A model generated the notes under the pieces. It did not search any database. It was not told where the DNA came from and worked only from the letters and a program-made list of their open reading frames with translations. From Bacteroidales bacterium (lineage in GTDB: Bacteria; Bacteroidota; Bacteroidia; Bacteroidales; BM520), in NCBI GenBank assembly GCA_028701815.1, contig JAQVPY010000004.1:1-26383 (forward strand): 26,383 nucleotides of DNA. The letters are read 5' to 3'. Shown piece by piece: positions 14,121 through 22,131 of this stretch. A program made the translations under genes and the position numbers. Position 1 is the first letter of the stretch. Each line of letters starts with the position of its first letter.

Positions 14121-14897
14121 CTAAGTAAAATTACGTTCGGCTTTAATATTATCGTAAGCCTCTTTAATCTTCTGAAACTTAACCTGTGCGGCCTTCTGAG
14201 CGTCTTCGCCGAGATGAGCCACCTTGTCGGGATGGTGTTTCATTGCCATACGGTGATAGGCTTTTTTGACTTCATCATCAGAAGCAGTGGGTTCAATTTC
14301 CAAAACAGCATAATCGTTTTTGGAACTTCCTTTGACAAACATAGCCTTTATGGAGATGTAATCGGCCTCGCTAATGCGCAGATTCTTCGATATGACTTCA
14401 ATAAGGTTTAATTCCGCCTTGTCTACATTTCCGTCAGAAGAGGCGACACCGAACAGATATTGTATGAGGAGACGTTTGGAAGCGATGTCCATATACATGT
14501 TAATCTGACCGCATACATCATAGATGTTTATCTCCTTCTTAAGAATATCGCGAAGCATTTTAATGTACATCTCCGCCTTCTCTTGTCCGAACTGCTGCAA
14601 AAAGAACCTCTTTACGTAGTCAAGTTCCGTACGTTGAAGTGTACCGTCGGCTTTCATTATTGCCGCTGTAAGCACCACTATACATATCTCAAAATCATTT
14701 TGAGTAGTCCTGTGACGATAATTATTACCTGTATAACCCTGACTTTGTCCTTGCGTTTGACCGCCATTACGAGCAACATACTGATCACGTGTTGCATTAT
14801 CAAAAATAGCGCCGATGGAAGCGCCGATAATGGCACCGATGATACCACCAAAAGCCCATCCTATACTGCCACCTATTAATTTACCCCAAATTGCCAT
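14121..14897 (-). CDS. TerB- and J-domain protein (DjlA-like co-chaperone)
   Basis: A 258-residue protein with three parts. The N-terminus (about 1-32) is a Gly/Ala/Ile-rich hydrophobic hairpin (GGSIGWAFGGIIGAIIGASIGAIF) that should insert in a membrane. The middle (about 70-190) is a TerB-like helical domain (IVVLTAAIMKADGTLQRTELDYVKRFF). The C-terminus is a J-domain with HPD at 222-224, needed to stimulate DnaK ATPase. This order is that of DjlA, an inner-membrane DnaK co-chaperone. Its ATG follows the stop of the GH2 gene by one base, so translation is probably coupled. Confidence 0.88.
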   Translation of the reverse strand: MAIWGKLIGGSIGWAFGGIIGAIIGASIGAIFDNATRDQYVARNGGQTQGQSQGYTGNNYRHRTTQNDFEICIVVLTAAIMKADGTLQRTELDYVKRFFLQQFGQEKAEMYIKMLRDILKKEINIYDVCGQINMYMDIASKRLLIQYLFGVASSDGNVDKAELNLIEVISKNLRISEADYISIKAMFVKGSSKNDYAVLEIEPTASDDEVKKAYHRMAMKHHPDKVAHLGEDAQKAAQVKFQKIKEAYDNIKAERNFT

Positions 14898-14898
14898 A

Positions 14899-16731
14899 TT
14901 ATTCTTCTTTATCCGTTAAACTTGATGTAAGTTTATCATTAATTTTCTTTATCTCTTCTTGATCGACTTTGACGACTTTTCTATCATACGTCATCAAACC
15001 GTTGATTTCACTTTCCACATCGGTTGTCTGAGTATAAACAGCAGCCGAAAAGCCCCTTTTTATCAGTTGATACAACATTTCACCGTAAGACACGTATTTA
15101 TCGGTAACGGCCTTGGTATCTTCTGATGTTATATATCCCCAGTTAGTATCAGAATCCTGATGCCACAGGTGTCCCGGCACCGACAATCCGATTCCGCCAT
15201 ATTCGCCAAGAACATTCACAAATTCAGAATCAAAAACATACATTCTCGGTTCTGGATAATTATGCACATCTATTATGTCTCCGGTCCTGAACAGATTGCA
15301 TCCGCTGGCTATATTAAGGAGACGCGACGAATCGTAACATTTTGTCCATTCGGCAATTGAAACAGATTCAAACTGTCCCCAAGACTCATTAAAGGGCACC
15401 CACATAATAATAGAAGGATAGGAATAGAGAATATCGATAATTTCTTTCCACTCTTTACGATATTGAGCGGCTGATTGCGGAGTGCGTTCCTTACTATCCT
15501 TATCGGTTATCTTATTTGCTGCATGCCATTTGCCGCCAGGCATGTCGCCACTCGGCATATCCTGCCAAACGAGCATTCCAAGACGATCGCAGTGATAATA
15601 CCACCTCTGGGGCTCAACCTTTACATGCTTGCGAATCATATTGAAGCCCATATCCTTTGTTTGTTGAATGTCGAACAACTGAGCCTCATCAGTAGGAGCC
15701 GTATACAATCCGTCGGGCCACCAGCCTTGATCCAATGTCCCCATCTGAAAGAGAACTTCATTATTCAGTGCCATGCGTTGAATACCATCTTTATCGTTGA
15801 TAACGGAAATCTTTCTCATTGCGGCATATCCCGACACCATATCCTGCTGTTTACCGGCAACATACAAAGTTACTTCCAAATCGTATAGAAACGGATGTGC
15901 GGGCGACCATAATTGTACTTCAGAAATAGCAACTTCCGTAACTGCTCCGACAAGTGACTTCGCAGTAGCTACCTTATTTTGTCCATCATACACAGAAACG
16001 GTAATAATACCTTCGACACAATTCGTTGTCGCATCAACAGAAAGGATACCTCGGTCAATATCAGGAGTTATCTTTAAATCGCAGATATGTTTCTCTGCAA
16101 CAGGCTCCAACCAAACGGTCTGCCATATTCCGGTAACTGCCGTATACCAGATGCTCTTAGGGGTAGTAGTCTGCTTTCCACAAGGCTGATATCCTTTGTT
16201 CGTTGAATCAAATACTTTGACACATAATACATTATCGCCCTTAATTAAAGCATCGGTTACATCAAATGAAAATGATGTATAGCCTCCGGTATGACTACCC
16301 ACGAGTATATCATTTACATATACCGTAGCTTTCCAATCTACAGCTCCGAAATGCAACAAAACTCTTTTTCCTTTCCAAGTTTGAGGGACTGTAAAAGTCC
16401 TTTGGTACCAGAGTTCATTATCAGGTCCGACCTCTTTTCCTACGCCGGAGAGGGCAGACTCTATAGCGAAGGGAACAAGAATCTCTCCATCAAAATCTAC
16501 GGGGCGAGACGAATTCTTCGGTTGAATTTTATAGTTCCAGAAGCCATTAAGATTTTGCCACAAGGCACGTTCCATAATAGGGCGCGGGTATTCCGGTAGT
16601 ATGTTTTCAGTATCGAGGTTTTCACCCCAGACGGTCATTATTCTATCTCCGGCCGGTTTCCAATTCTGTGCAATAGTGCAATTAGCAAAAAACACGACAG
16701 TCAAGGAAACAAGCAATAATCTAATTCTCAT
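14899..16731 (-). CDS. Exported glycoside hydrolase family 2 enzyme (beta-galactosidase-like)
   Basis: A 610-residue secreted GH2 enzyme. A signal peptide covers about residues 1-22. A jelly-roll sugar-binding domain (about 40-210; GSHTGGYTSFSFDVTDAL is typical), an immunoglobulin-like linker domain (about 215-310) and a TIM barrel (about 315 to the end) follow. The acid/base Glu449 lies in MWVPFNESWG and the probable nucleophile Glu510 in NVLGEYGGIG. GH2 includes beta-galactosidases, glucuronidases and mannosidases, so the exact sugar is open. No T9SS sorting domain is present, so it is likely periplasmic. It lies 11 bases after a T9SS cargo gene and directly before the DjlA-like gene. Confidence 0.88.
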   Translation of the reverse strand: MRIRLLLVSLTVVFFANCTIAQNWKPAGDRIMTVWGENLDTENILPEYPRPIMERALWQNLNGFWNYKIQPKNSSRPVDFDGEILVPFAIESALSGVGKEVGPDNELWYQRTFTVPQTWKGKRVLLHFGAVDWKATVYVNDILVGSHTGGYTSFSFDVTDALIKGDNVLCVKVFDSTNKGYQPCGKQTTTPKSIWYTAVTGIWQTVWLEPVAEKHICDLKITPDIDRGILSVDATTNCVEGIITVSVYDGQNKVATAKSLVGAVTEVAISEVQLWSPAHPFLYDLEVTLYVAGKQQDMVSGYAAMRKISVINDKDGIQRMALNNEVLFQMGTLDQGWWPDGLYTAPTDEAQLFDIQQTKDMGFNMIRKHVKVEPQRWYYHCDRLGMLVWQDMPSGDMPGGKWHAANKITDKDSKERTPQSAAQYRKEWKEIIDILYSYPSIIMWVPFNESWGQFESVSIAEWTKCYDSSRLLNIASGCNLFRTGDIIDVHNYPEPRMYVFDSEFVNVLGEYGGIGLSVPGHLWHQDSDTNWGYITSEDTKAVTDKYVSYGEMLYQLIKRGFSAAVYTQTTDVESEINGLMTYDRKVVKVDQEEIKKINDKLTSSLTDKEE

Positions 16732-16742
16732 GTTAATATGTT

Positions 16743-18632
16743 TTATAACTTAATAAATTTAACGGTTTTAGTTGTGTCTGCACAAACTATTCGGGCAAAA
16801 TATATCCCCGGCGATAATGAACTCGTTGGAATTTGCATAACATCGGCAGCAATTGCGCCGTGTTTATAAACGCGGTGTCCTTTAGTATCATAGATAGACA
16901 CTTCATTAACAGTGGAAACAGTTTCAAAGCGCAAATATAGCATCTCGGAAACGGGGTTGGGAAAACAAACGACGTCGTGATTATTTTCGGACAACTCATA
17001 AATAGCATTGTCTTCGCCGATTACGAATGTAATATCTATCGGGGTTTCTCCGATATTTGGATCTTCTGTCACAAGGTTTAATGTGGCGAGGAATGTTCCC
17101 TCTTCAGCCCATGAGCCATCCATAGTCAGTTGTACCGTTTGTGTCTCGCCGGGTTCGACGATGCCCTGTTGTGGTGACATCTGCAGCCAGCCCGCCTCGG
17201 TAGGGATAGCGAAGCCCACCATATTTCCCGGTAATTCGCCCACATACTCCAACACATTAAAATCCAGATTCACGATATACAAGAACGTTCTGAACGTATC
17301 AAAATTAAACCCGGCCCAATACAGCGTATTTGTCTCTCGGTCGATGGCCAGACCCTGGCAATAGTTTGCGTTGAAGCCTACAGCCATCAGAATAGTCTCT
17401 GTGCCCGTTGCCGGGTCAACTTCCAAAATCACATCATTCTCATTATCAACGGTAATAAATCTTCCGTCGTTGGTGATAGCAAAATTTAAAGTAGCCGTCG
17501 TCATCGAGAACTGATATTGTGTTAAGCCCGTTATTGTATCCAAAGTATAAAACTCCTTAGGTGTTTTTATATATACCTGACCGTCAGACACATTATAGCA
17601 TAAACCGTAGACATCAATTCTGTCAAACATAAGATCGAAATTTGCGTTGCCGGTTTGAGGGTCAATGGAAATCAGGTAAGCCATATTAGGGTCGATAACG
17701 TACCATTTATGATTAAAATAGTCGCCGCCACTAATCATATCGAAAGGAGGGTTCCCTGCACCTTGTATCATTGCGGCGCTTTCAGGATCATTCAGGGGCA
17801 CGAGGTAGGGTGTAGGTTCCTCATCTAAAGCGTTAAACATATATGCAATTGTTTCGGGATTTTTGCCATTATAATGGACTCGATTTTTCCATGACAGCAC
17901 GCCGTTTCCTGTATTTGTTATCTCGATGGTTTCCACTGCATCCGTCATATATTCCGTAACGGTGTATATGTCATTTACGTTTACATCCATCTCTGGGTTG
18001 TCGAGTTCAAAATCCATAGTAAGGTCATTAGCCGGTTGCACGAAGCCGAGTTCCACAAACTCGTTATAGCCTTCAGCGGAGACGTGGATATCATACTCAA
18101 TATTCTCTACCACATCAACGGAGTAGTAACCGTTTTCATCAGTTTGACCCGTGACGCTCTGGAGGCAGTCGAGAAAGACCGTGGCGGCAGCCAGTGCATT
18201 GCCGGTAGCGGAAGAAGTAACATATCCCGACAGTGTCCAGGTATTGACCTCAAAGCATACATGTTCGTAAGTAAAAAATACACCTATTGTCTGCGCACCC
18301 TGAGTCTGATATATCAGGGTCTCCTGCATATCGTATATAGCAAAGCCGCATTCAAAAGGGTATTCACCGGGCACCCATTCGAACTCGGTAGTGCCTTCTT
18401 CCAGCAGCACATATTCCGATCCGCTATATCCATCTTCAAGGGTAACGCTTGCCACCACTTCGCCATTCTGGATAAAATTAATTGCTGCGCCTGTCCATCC
18501 ATCGCCATAATCATCTGTCATATTGACAAGAAGATTGCAGGCCGACGCCGGCGATTTCGACTGCGCATCAAGGGTTAGCGTCTGAAGCAGCAAGACAGCC
18601 ACTGTAATAAAAGCAGGATATAATTTTTTCAT
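16743..18632 (-). CDS. T9SS type A sorting domain protein with carboxypeptidase-like regulatory domain
   Basis: A 629-residue secreted protein. A signal peptide (about 1-23) is followed by a domain with DYGDGWTGA at 41-49, often seen in T9SS cargo, then a CarboxypepD_reg-like beta-sandwich (about 131-205; LSGYVTSSATGNALAAATVFLDC, TDENGYYSV). A central part (about 260-480) contains repeated strand motifs such as YMAYLISIDPQTGNANF and GTETILMAV, suggestive of a beta-propeller. The last 75 or so residues are a Por-secretion (type A) domain, with VVCFPNPVSEMLYL near its start and ending KTVKFIKL. The protein is therefore expected on the cell surface or outside. Its binding target is unknown. Confidence 0.85.
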   Translation of the reverse strand: MKKLYPAFITVAVLLLQTLTLDAQSKSPASACNLLVNMTDDYGDGWTGAAINFIQNGEVVASVTLEDGYSGSEYVLLEEGTTEFEWVPGEYPFECGFAIYDMQETLIYQTQGAQTIGVFFTYEHVCFEVNTWTLSGYVTSSATGNALAAATVFLDCLQSVTGQTDENGYYSVDVVENIEYDIHVSAEGYNEFVELGFVQPANDLTMDFELDNPEMDVNVNDIYTVTEYMTDAVETIEITNTGNGVLSWKNRVHYNGKNPETIAYMFNALDEEPTPYLVPLNDPESAAMIQGAGNPPFDMISGGDYFNHKWYVIDPNMAYLISIDPQTGNANFDLMFDRIDVYGLCYNVSDGQVYIKTPKEFYTLDTITGLTQYQFSMTTATLNFAITNDGRFITVDNENDVILEVDPATGTETILMAVGFNANYCQGLAIDRETNTLYWAGFNFDTFRTFLYIVNLDFNVLEYVGELPGNMVGFAIPTEAGWLQMSPQQGIVEPGETQTVQLTMDGSWAEEGTFLATLNLVTEDPNIGETPIDITFVIGEDNAIYELSENNHDVVCFPNPVSEMLYLRFETVSTVNEVSIYDTKGHRVYKHGAIAADVMQIPTSSLSPGIYFARIVCADTTKTVKFIKL

Positions 18633-18648
18633 ATTTTATTTTAAACTG

Positions 18649-18656
18649 CGAATATA
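18649..18656 (-). promoter_or_regulatory. Putative -7 element (TATATTCG) for the T9SS-GH2-djlA operon
   Basis: On the minus strand this reads TATATTCG, one mismatch from TAnnTTTG, 16 bases before the ATG of the T9SS protein. Weak support. Confidence 0.35.
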
Positions 18657-18692
18657 CATATAAATACGTTTTGGTACGCGAAAAAAAATGTG

Positions 18693-18700
18693 TATCTTTG
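18693..18700 (+). promoter_or_regulatory. Promoter TTG-N19-TATCTTTG for the membrane protein gene
   Basis: TATCTTTG at 18693-18700 is preceded by TTG at 18671-18673 with the exact 19-base spacing, and the ATG at 18738 lies 37 bases downstream. Confidence 0.75.
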
Positions 18701-18737
18701 TTAAAAATAAATTAGAAGAAGTATTACACCCCAACGA

Positions 18738-19424
18738 ATGAAAAGATCCGACATTATCACTATTATCGCGGTTCTTGCGATAATAAGCATTTTTACCCTC
18801 ATCCCCAACACCTTAGCATCCTTCAACAGGCTCACTACCGAACACGGATTGCTGATGAGTTTCTTCAAATTTGCCATACTTGGTACCTTCGGCGAGATGT
18901 TAGCATTACGCATCCGCAAGGGACATTATATAGAGAAAGGGTTCGGTTTATTGCCACGTATATTAATTTGGGGTATATTAGGTGTTGTAATTGCGTCCGC
19001 GATGACCATCTTCAAAACGGGCACAGTGGTGCTGTTGGAAAAAGGATTTAAGATTACGCGTGCAGGTTTCTGGTTCGCAGGAGGACTTTCTTTAGGTAAA
19101 GCTTTTGTCGCCATGTGTATCAGCGTATTGATGAATACGCTATTCGCTCCGGTGTTTATGACCTTTCATAAAGTCACCGACATCCATATCATGGAGACCG
19201 GTGGTACCTTAAACGGTTTTTTCTCAAATCCGTTAAGGATAGGGGACACCCTCAAAAACAAGATAAACTGGGACATACAATACGGCTTCATATTCAAAAA
19301 GACCATCCCGTTATTCTGGTATCCGGCTCACACCATCACCTTTCTGCTGCCCGGCAATTATCAGGTTCTCTTTGCCGCGTTCCTTGGAATCGCTCTGGGG
19401 CTGATACTTACAATTAGGAGGTGA
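18738..19424 (+). CDS. Polytopic membrane protein, possible Mpv17/PMP22-like
   Basis: A 228-residue protein with about five hydrophobic segments and a short cytoplasmic tail. Residues about 40-60 (FFKFAILGTFGEMLALRI) and the C-terminus WYPAHTITFLLPGNYQVLFAAFLGIALGLIL resemble the pattern of Mpv17/PMP22 membrane proteins, in which a Trp-Pro-rich segment is followed by an NF.LP...R-type motif. This likeness is from memory and is not decisive. No enzymatic motif is visible and its role is unknown. It stands alone with its own strong promoter and is not obviously linked to its neighbours. Confidence 0.6.
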   Translation: MKRSDIITIIAVLAIISIFTLIPNTLASFNRLTTEHGLLMSFFKFAILGTFGEMLALRIRKGHYIEKGFGLLPRILIWGILGVVIASAMTIFKTGTVVLLEKGFKITRAGFWFAGGLSLGKAFVAMCISVLMNTLFAPVFMTFHKVTDIHIMETGGTLNGFFSNPLRIGDTLKNKINWDIQYGFIFKKTIPLFWYPAHTITFLLPGNYQVLFAAFLGIALGLILTIRR

Positions 19425-19487
19425 TTTAGTGGTCGTTAATTGTTAATTTCCGAACCTAAAAAAGCACTCCAAAACCAAAAAAAGTTA

Positions 19488-19495
19488 TAATTTTG
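19488..19495 (+). promoter_or_regulatory. Putative -7 element (TAATTTTG) for the TPR-HTH locus
   Basis: TAATTTTG is a TAnnTTTG match 24 bases before the ATG of the regulator. No TTG at 19-base spacing. The heptad-like GTTAATTGTTAATT lies at 19435-19448. Confidence 0.55.
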
Positions 19496-19519
19496 CACAA
19501 AATCACATAAAACTAAAAT

Positions 19520-19837
19520 ATGCGGAGAGCGTTATTTCTTATTTTAATATGGTTATTTATTGCGACATCGTGCCAAAAACGGAATGATGCCATCAAATTG
19601 TTAGATCAGGCGTGTATTTTGATGGAAACGAATCCCGACAGCGCACTTATTTATATTGACTCCATCGAGACTCCAGATATCTTACTGCCGCAAAACAAAT
19701 ACATGGAATATGCTGTTGCAAAGACACAAGCCGACTACATTAACCATATTGACATCTCTAAGGACACCCTTGTCTTTGAAGCCAAAAGATACTATGAAAA
19801 GAAAAAGGAGGCTTCACGTCAGTTGGCATTACATTAG
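19520..19837 (+). CDS. N-terminal fragment of the TPR-HTH regulator
   Basis: 105 residues. MRRALFLILIWLFIATSC is a lipoprotein signal with the lipobox ATSC; Cys18 would be lipidated, placing what follows in the periplasm. The segment then begins the TPR region (AIKLLDQACILMETNPDSALIYIDSIE). Read as is, it stops at 19835-19837 after a run of out-of-frame residues (about SRQLALH); in the -1 frame the TPR continues without a break. Confidence 0.6.
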   Translation: MRRALFLILIWLFIATSCQKRNDAIKLLDQACILMETNPDSALIYIDSIETPDILLPQNKYMEYAVAKTQADYINHIDISKDTLVFEAKRYYEKKKEASRQLALH

Positions 19838-19890
19838 CCGCTCTATACAGCGGACACGTATATCAGACGAATAAAAACCTTGATGCTGCG

Positions 19891-20394
19891 ATGAGCTCAT
19901 ATCAAGAGGCCTATAACGCAGCTGTATGTGCTAACGACTCATCGTTAATTGGCGGATTGGATTCATCTAAAGGAAAACTCTTTTATATTCTTGGACACTA
20001 CAGAACGGCCTTAAATTGTTTTCGGGATGCTGCTGCTGTTTTTAAAAAGACAGGTAACCTTGATAAAGTGGCAAATAACTATGCGGCAATGGGAAGATGT
20101 TACGCTTTATTAAATAATTATGACAGCTCTTTTTTTATTTTAAACGAAGGTATTGATATCACAAAAAAGACTTCAAATATAACTCTAACGAGCCAGCTAT
20201 ATCAAAATTTAGGCGTAATAAACTCAACATTAGGGGAATACGAAAACGCCGAAAAATATTTTCGGCTTGCATCACAAAACGATACCTGTTCATCAAGTGT
20301 ACCTTTATATTATTTGAATCTTGCCCAATTATTTTTAGCTGCCTCAAATAAAGATTCTCTTGAAACTATACGTACAGAAATTGAAAGACGTTGA
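19891..20394 (+). CDS. Middle fragment of the TPR-HTH regulator: TPR array
   Basis: The middle frame carries several consecutive TPR units (MSSYQEAYNAAVCAND, YRTALNCFRDAAAVFKKTGN, VANNYAAMGRCYALLNNYDSSFFILNEGI, LYQNLGVINSTLGEYENAEKYFRLAS). The frame is open from 19798, and the residues before the ATG at 19891 (LAALYSGHVYQTNKNLDA) belong to the same TPR, so this ATG is internal rather than a true start. It ends at a TGA at 20392-20394 created by the second frameshift. Confidence 0.6.
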   Translation: MSSYQEAYNAAVCANDSSLIGGLDSSKGKLFYILGHYRTALNCFRDAAAVFKKTGNLDKVANNYAAMGRCYALLNNYDSSFFILNEGIDITKKTSNITLTSQLYQNLGVINSTLGEYENAEKYFRLASQNDTCSSSVPLYYLNLAQLFLAASNKDSLETIRTEIERR

Positions 20395-21178
20395 GGCAAC
20401 CCTTGAAATTTCAGAGACCTCCTCAGTCAGCCTTTATGATTTTATTTCAAATTATTATGCTTCCTGCGGGCAATACGACAGTGCGTATGTTTATTGTTGT
20501 AAACTTTCATATTCTACCGGTAAAATTTATGACAAAAATTTAGCATCATCGGTTTTAGAAATACAGAAAAAATACGACAATGCGTTACTTAAAAATGCAT
20601 TGCAGAAAAGCAAAATAAAGGAGCAACGCTTAATAGTAATAATATGCCTGTTTACTATTATTGCCACTGTTGCCGTATTAATTTTGTCGCAGCGCAGTTT
20701 GAGGATAACTAAAAAAGAGGTCTTAACGCGTAAACGCCTATCGCTATTACAAAATAGAATAAAGGAAATATCTGATCACGATAAAGTGCTTGAAAAATCG
20801 CTTTTATGCAGATACAAAATTATCAAAGACATAGCATATTATGATATGCAAATGACGAACAATACCGAGAATCTTGTCGCCCAAATCAAAGGACACGTTT
20901 ATGACGGAAACAGCAACATTTGGGGGGCTATCAGTTCCATTGTAGAAGATATTATGCCGGGCTTACAAAAGAGCCTTAGGAATAAATATCCGGCGCTTAA
21001 TGATACCCAATTCAAGATTTGCATTCTCTCCTGCATCGACAATTTTTCGAATAAAGATATTGCTGTTTTTCTTAACTTTAGTATCTATTCCGTAAACAAA
21101 GCTCGCAGCGAAATACGCAAAATTATCGGATCTGACGAAAAAAATATCAAAAAACTCATTAACAAAGTCCCTAAATAG
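20360..21178 (+). CDS. C-terminal fragment: TPR end, TM helix, LuxR-like HTH
   Basis: The third piece begins at a TTG within the overlap with the middle frame, so it is not an independent gene. It contains the last TPR-like unit (YDFISNYYASCGQYDSAYVYC), a charged helix, a single transmembrane segment (LIVIICLFTIIATVAVLIL, about residues 91-109), a coiled-coil-like linker, and a C-terminal HTH of LuxR type (LNDTQFKICILSCIDNFSNKDIAVFLNFSIYSVNKARSEIR). The inferred topology is periplasmic TPR sensor, membrane span, cytoplasmic DNA-binding domain. Confidence 0.65.
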   Translation: MKLYVQKLKDVEATLEISETSSVSLYDFISNYYASCGQYDSAYVYCCKLSYSTGKIYDKNLASSVLEIQKKYDNALLKNALQKSKIKEQRLIVIICLFTIIATVAVLILSQRSLRITKKEVLTRKRLSLLQNRIKEISDHDKVLEKSLLCRYKIIKDIAYYDMQMTNNTENLVAQIKGHVYDGNSNIWGAISSIVEDIMPGLQKSLRNKYPALNDTQFKICILSCIDNFSNKDIAVFLNFSIYSVNKARSEIRKIIGSDEKNIKKLINKVPK

Positions 21179-21350
21179 CACATCAATAGTCCACTTTTTT
21201 TCGCAAAAAAAGACAATGTTTTTCACCTCATAAAAAAATAAGTTGTAAAACACTTTTTGTAATCGAATAATATTCAAATATTTATGAACTAATATTTGCA
21301 AAAAAGTTGTAAGCAGGCTCTTTAGTATAAAATATGTGGTTTTTTAGTTA

Positions 21351-21358
21351 TATTTTTG
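21351..21358 (+). promoter_or_regulatory. Putative -7 element (TATTTTTG) for the DUF3244 gene
   Basis: TATTTTTG matches TAnnTTTG and lies 26 bases before the DUF3244 ATG. The gene is thus likely transcribed separately from the TPR-HTH locus, perhaps as its target. Confidence 0.5.
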
Positions 21359-21384
21359 TATGTAAAAACATATAGATCATATAG

Positions 21385-21787
21385 ATGAAAAAAACCACAT
21401 TGGTAATGTTTATAACATTCATAGCATTGATGTTGCACGGAACAAACATTTTCTGTGCGGCAACAAATAACCCATCAGACATAGAAATTGCATCTGATTC
21501 AAATGATCAGCAGCAACTTATTTTACAAGGAAGTTTTAGCGATAATTCGAATTCTGAATTTTCCGTTTATTTAAGCAGCAGCAATATTCAGGTGGTTTTA
21601 ACAGTGAACACCGGTAACATCACCATTATTATAAGAAATTGGGCTGGTGCTACAGTTTACAGTGACGTAATAGACACAAGCATACAAACGAACGTATATA
21701 TATCATTACAAGGACTATATCAAGGAAGTATATACAATTTATTTAAATAATGGTGTCGGGACTATATCTGGCGATTTCGCCATTTAG
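21385..21787 (+). pseudogene. DUF3244-like small secreted protein, frameshifted near its C-terminus
   Basis: The intact frame runs from the ATG at 21385 to a TAA at 21748-21750 (121 residues). It has a signal peptide (MKKTTLVMFITFIALMLHG...), then short beta-strands (LILQGSFSDNSNSEFSVYLSSSNIQVVLTVN, ITIIIRNWAGATVYSD) typical of the DUF3244 sandwich. The last residues SIYNLFK do not fit. In the +1 frame just downstream, the sequence reads VYTIYLNNGVGTISGDFAI and stops at 21785-21787; this is the expected strand-turn-strand end of the family (Tyr-Thr-Ile ... Gly-Asp-Phe-Ile). One extra base near 21724-21728 (GGAAGTA rather than GGAGTA) explains it. It is the third single-base indel within about 2 kb. 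Confidence 0.7.
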
Positions 21788-22131
21788 TAAACTCTTTTAT
21801 ATCACACATAATCCCTTACAGACTGACGACTTTGCGCATTGTTAGTCTGTAACGGGAGGGAACTAAAAGACAAGGCGTTATAAGACTTATAGCAGCATTG
21901 ATCTTCCATAAACGCATCCTTTATCAAAAACGCGCCCTTTCTCTATCTGAGATTTGAAAATCCACTAAGCACAGATTACCTGCATAAGGATTAAAGGATT
22001 TTGAATAAATTAATAAACAAAAAATCCCTGAAGAATTATTTAACAATCATCAAAAAACATATTATCTTCGCAGAATAATCCACTAAAACGACAGTAATTA
22101 TTAACATATTATAAATCAAAACATTAAAGAA
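21788..22131. other. 344-base gap with a stem-loop; no gene seen
   Basis: No convincing coding sequence. TTACAGACT (21816-21824) pairs with AGTCTGTAA (21844-21852) around a 19-base loop, and CCC (21813-21815) can pair with GGG (21854-21856) past a one-base bulge; no T-run follows, so it is not a clear terminator. AAAATCC (21957-21963) pairs with GGATTTT (21996-22002) over a longer loop. Near the end TATCTTCG (22063-22070), one base off TAnnTTTG, may be the promoter of the OTCase operon. Confidence 0.5.
22063..22070 (+). promoter_or_regulatory. Putative -7 element (TATCTTCG) for the OTCase operon
   Basis: One mismatch from TAnnTTTG; 61 bases before the OTCase ATG. No TTG at 19-base spacing. 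It is the best candidate upstream of this operon. Confidence 0.35.

Larger units (their letters stand above)
19520..21178 (+). pseudogene. TPR-HTH membrane regulator, broken by two opposite frameshifts
   Basis: The three reading frames at 19520-19837, 19801-20394 and 20318-21178 read as one gene of about 550 residues: lipoprotein-type signal, TPR array, transmembrane helix and C-terminal LuxR-like HTH. The first and third parts share a frame; the middle part is shifted by -1. The first shift lies in the A-rich stretch 19797-19807 (consistent with one lost A) and the second around 20379-20388 (consistent with one extra A in ATTGAAAGAC). Protein sequence is continuous across both joints. Such lipid-anchored TPR regulators are common in Bacteroidota. 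This copy is either a pseudogene, a sequencing or assembly error, or unusually frameshifted; on the face of the sequence the product is broken. Confidence 0.75.

Noticed and set aside
19802..19810. Programmed -1 frameshift signal in the TPR-HTH gene
   Set aside because: The site reads G-AAA-AAG rather than A-AAA-AAG, and a second, opposite shift is needed downstream; decay or sequence error is simpler. Kept as an alternative in the finding.
21385..21750. DUF3244 gene accepted as an intact 121-residue protein
   Set aside because: The last residues do not fit the family, whereas the +1 frame gives the expected C-terminal strands.
21751..21843. A 31-codon open frame from the ATG at 21751, overlapping the end of the DUF3244 gene
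   Set aside because: It lies out of frame over the end of the DUF3244 gene, has no family likeness, and the competing frame gives the expected family C-terminus.
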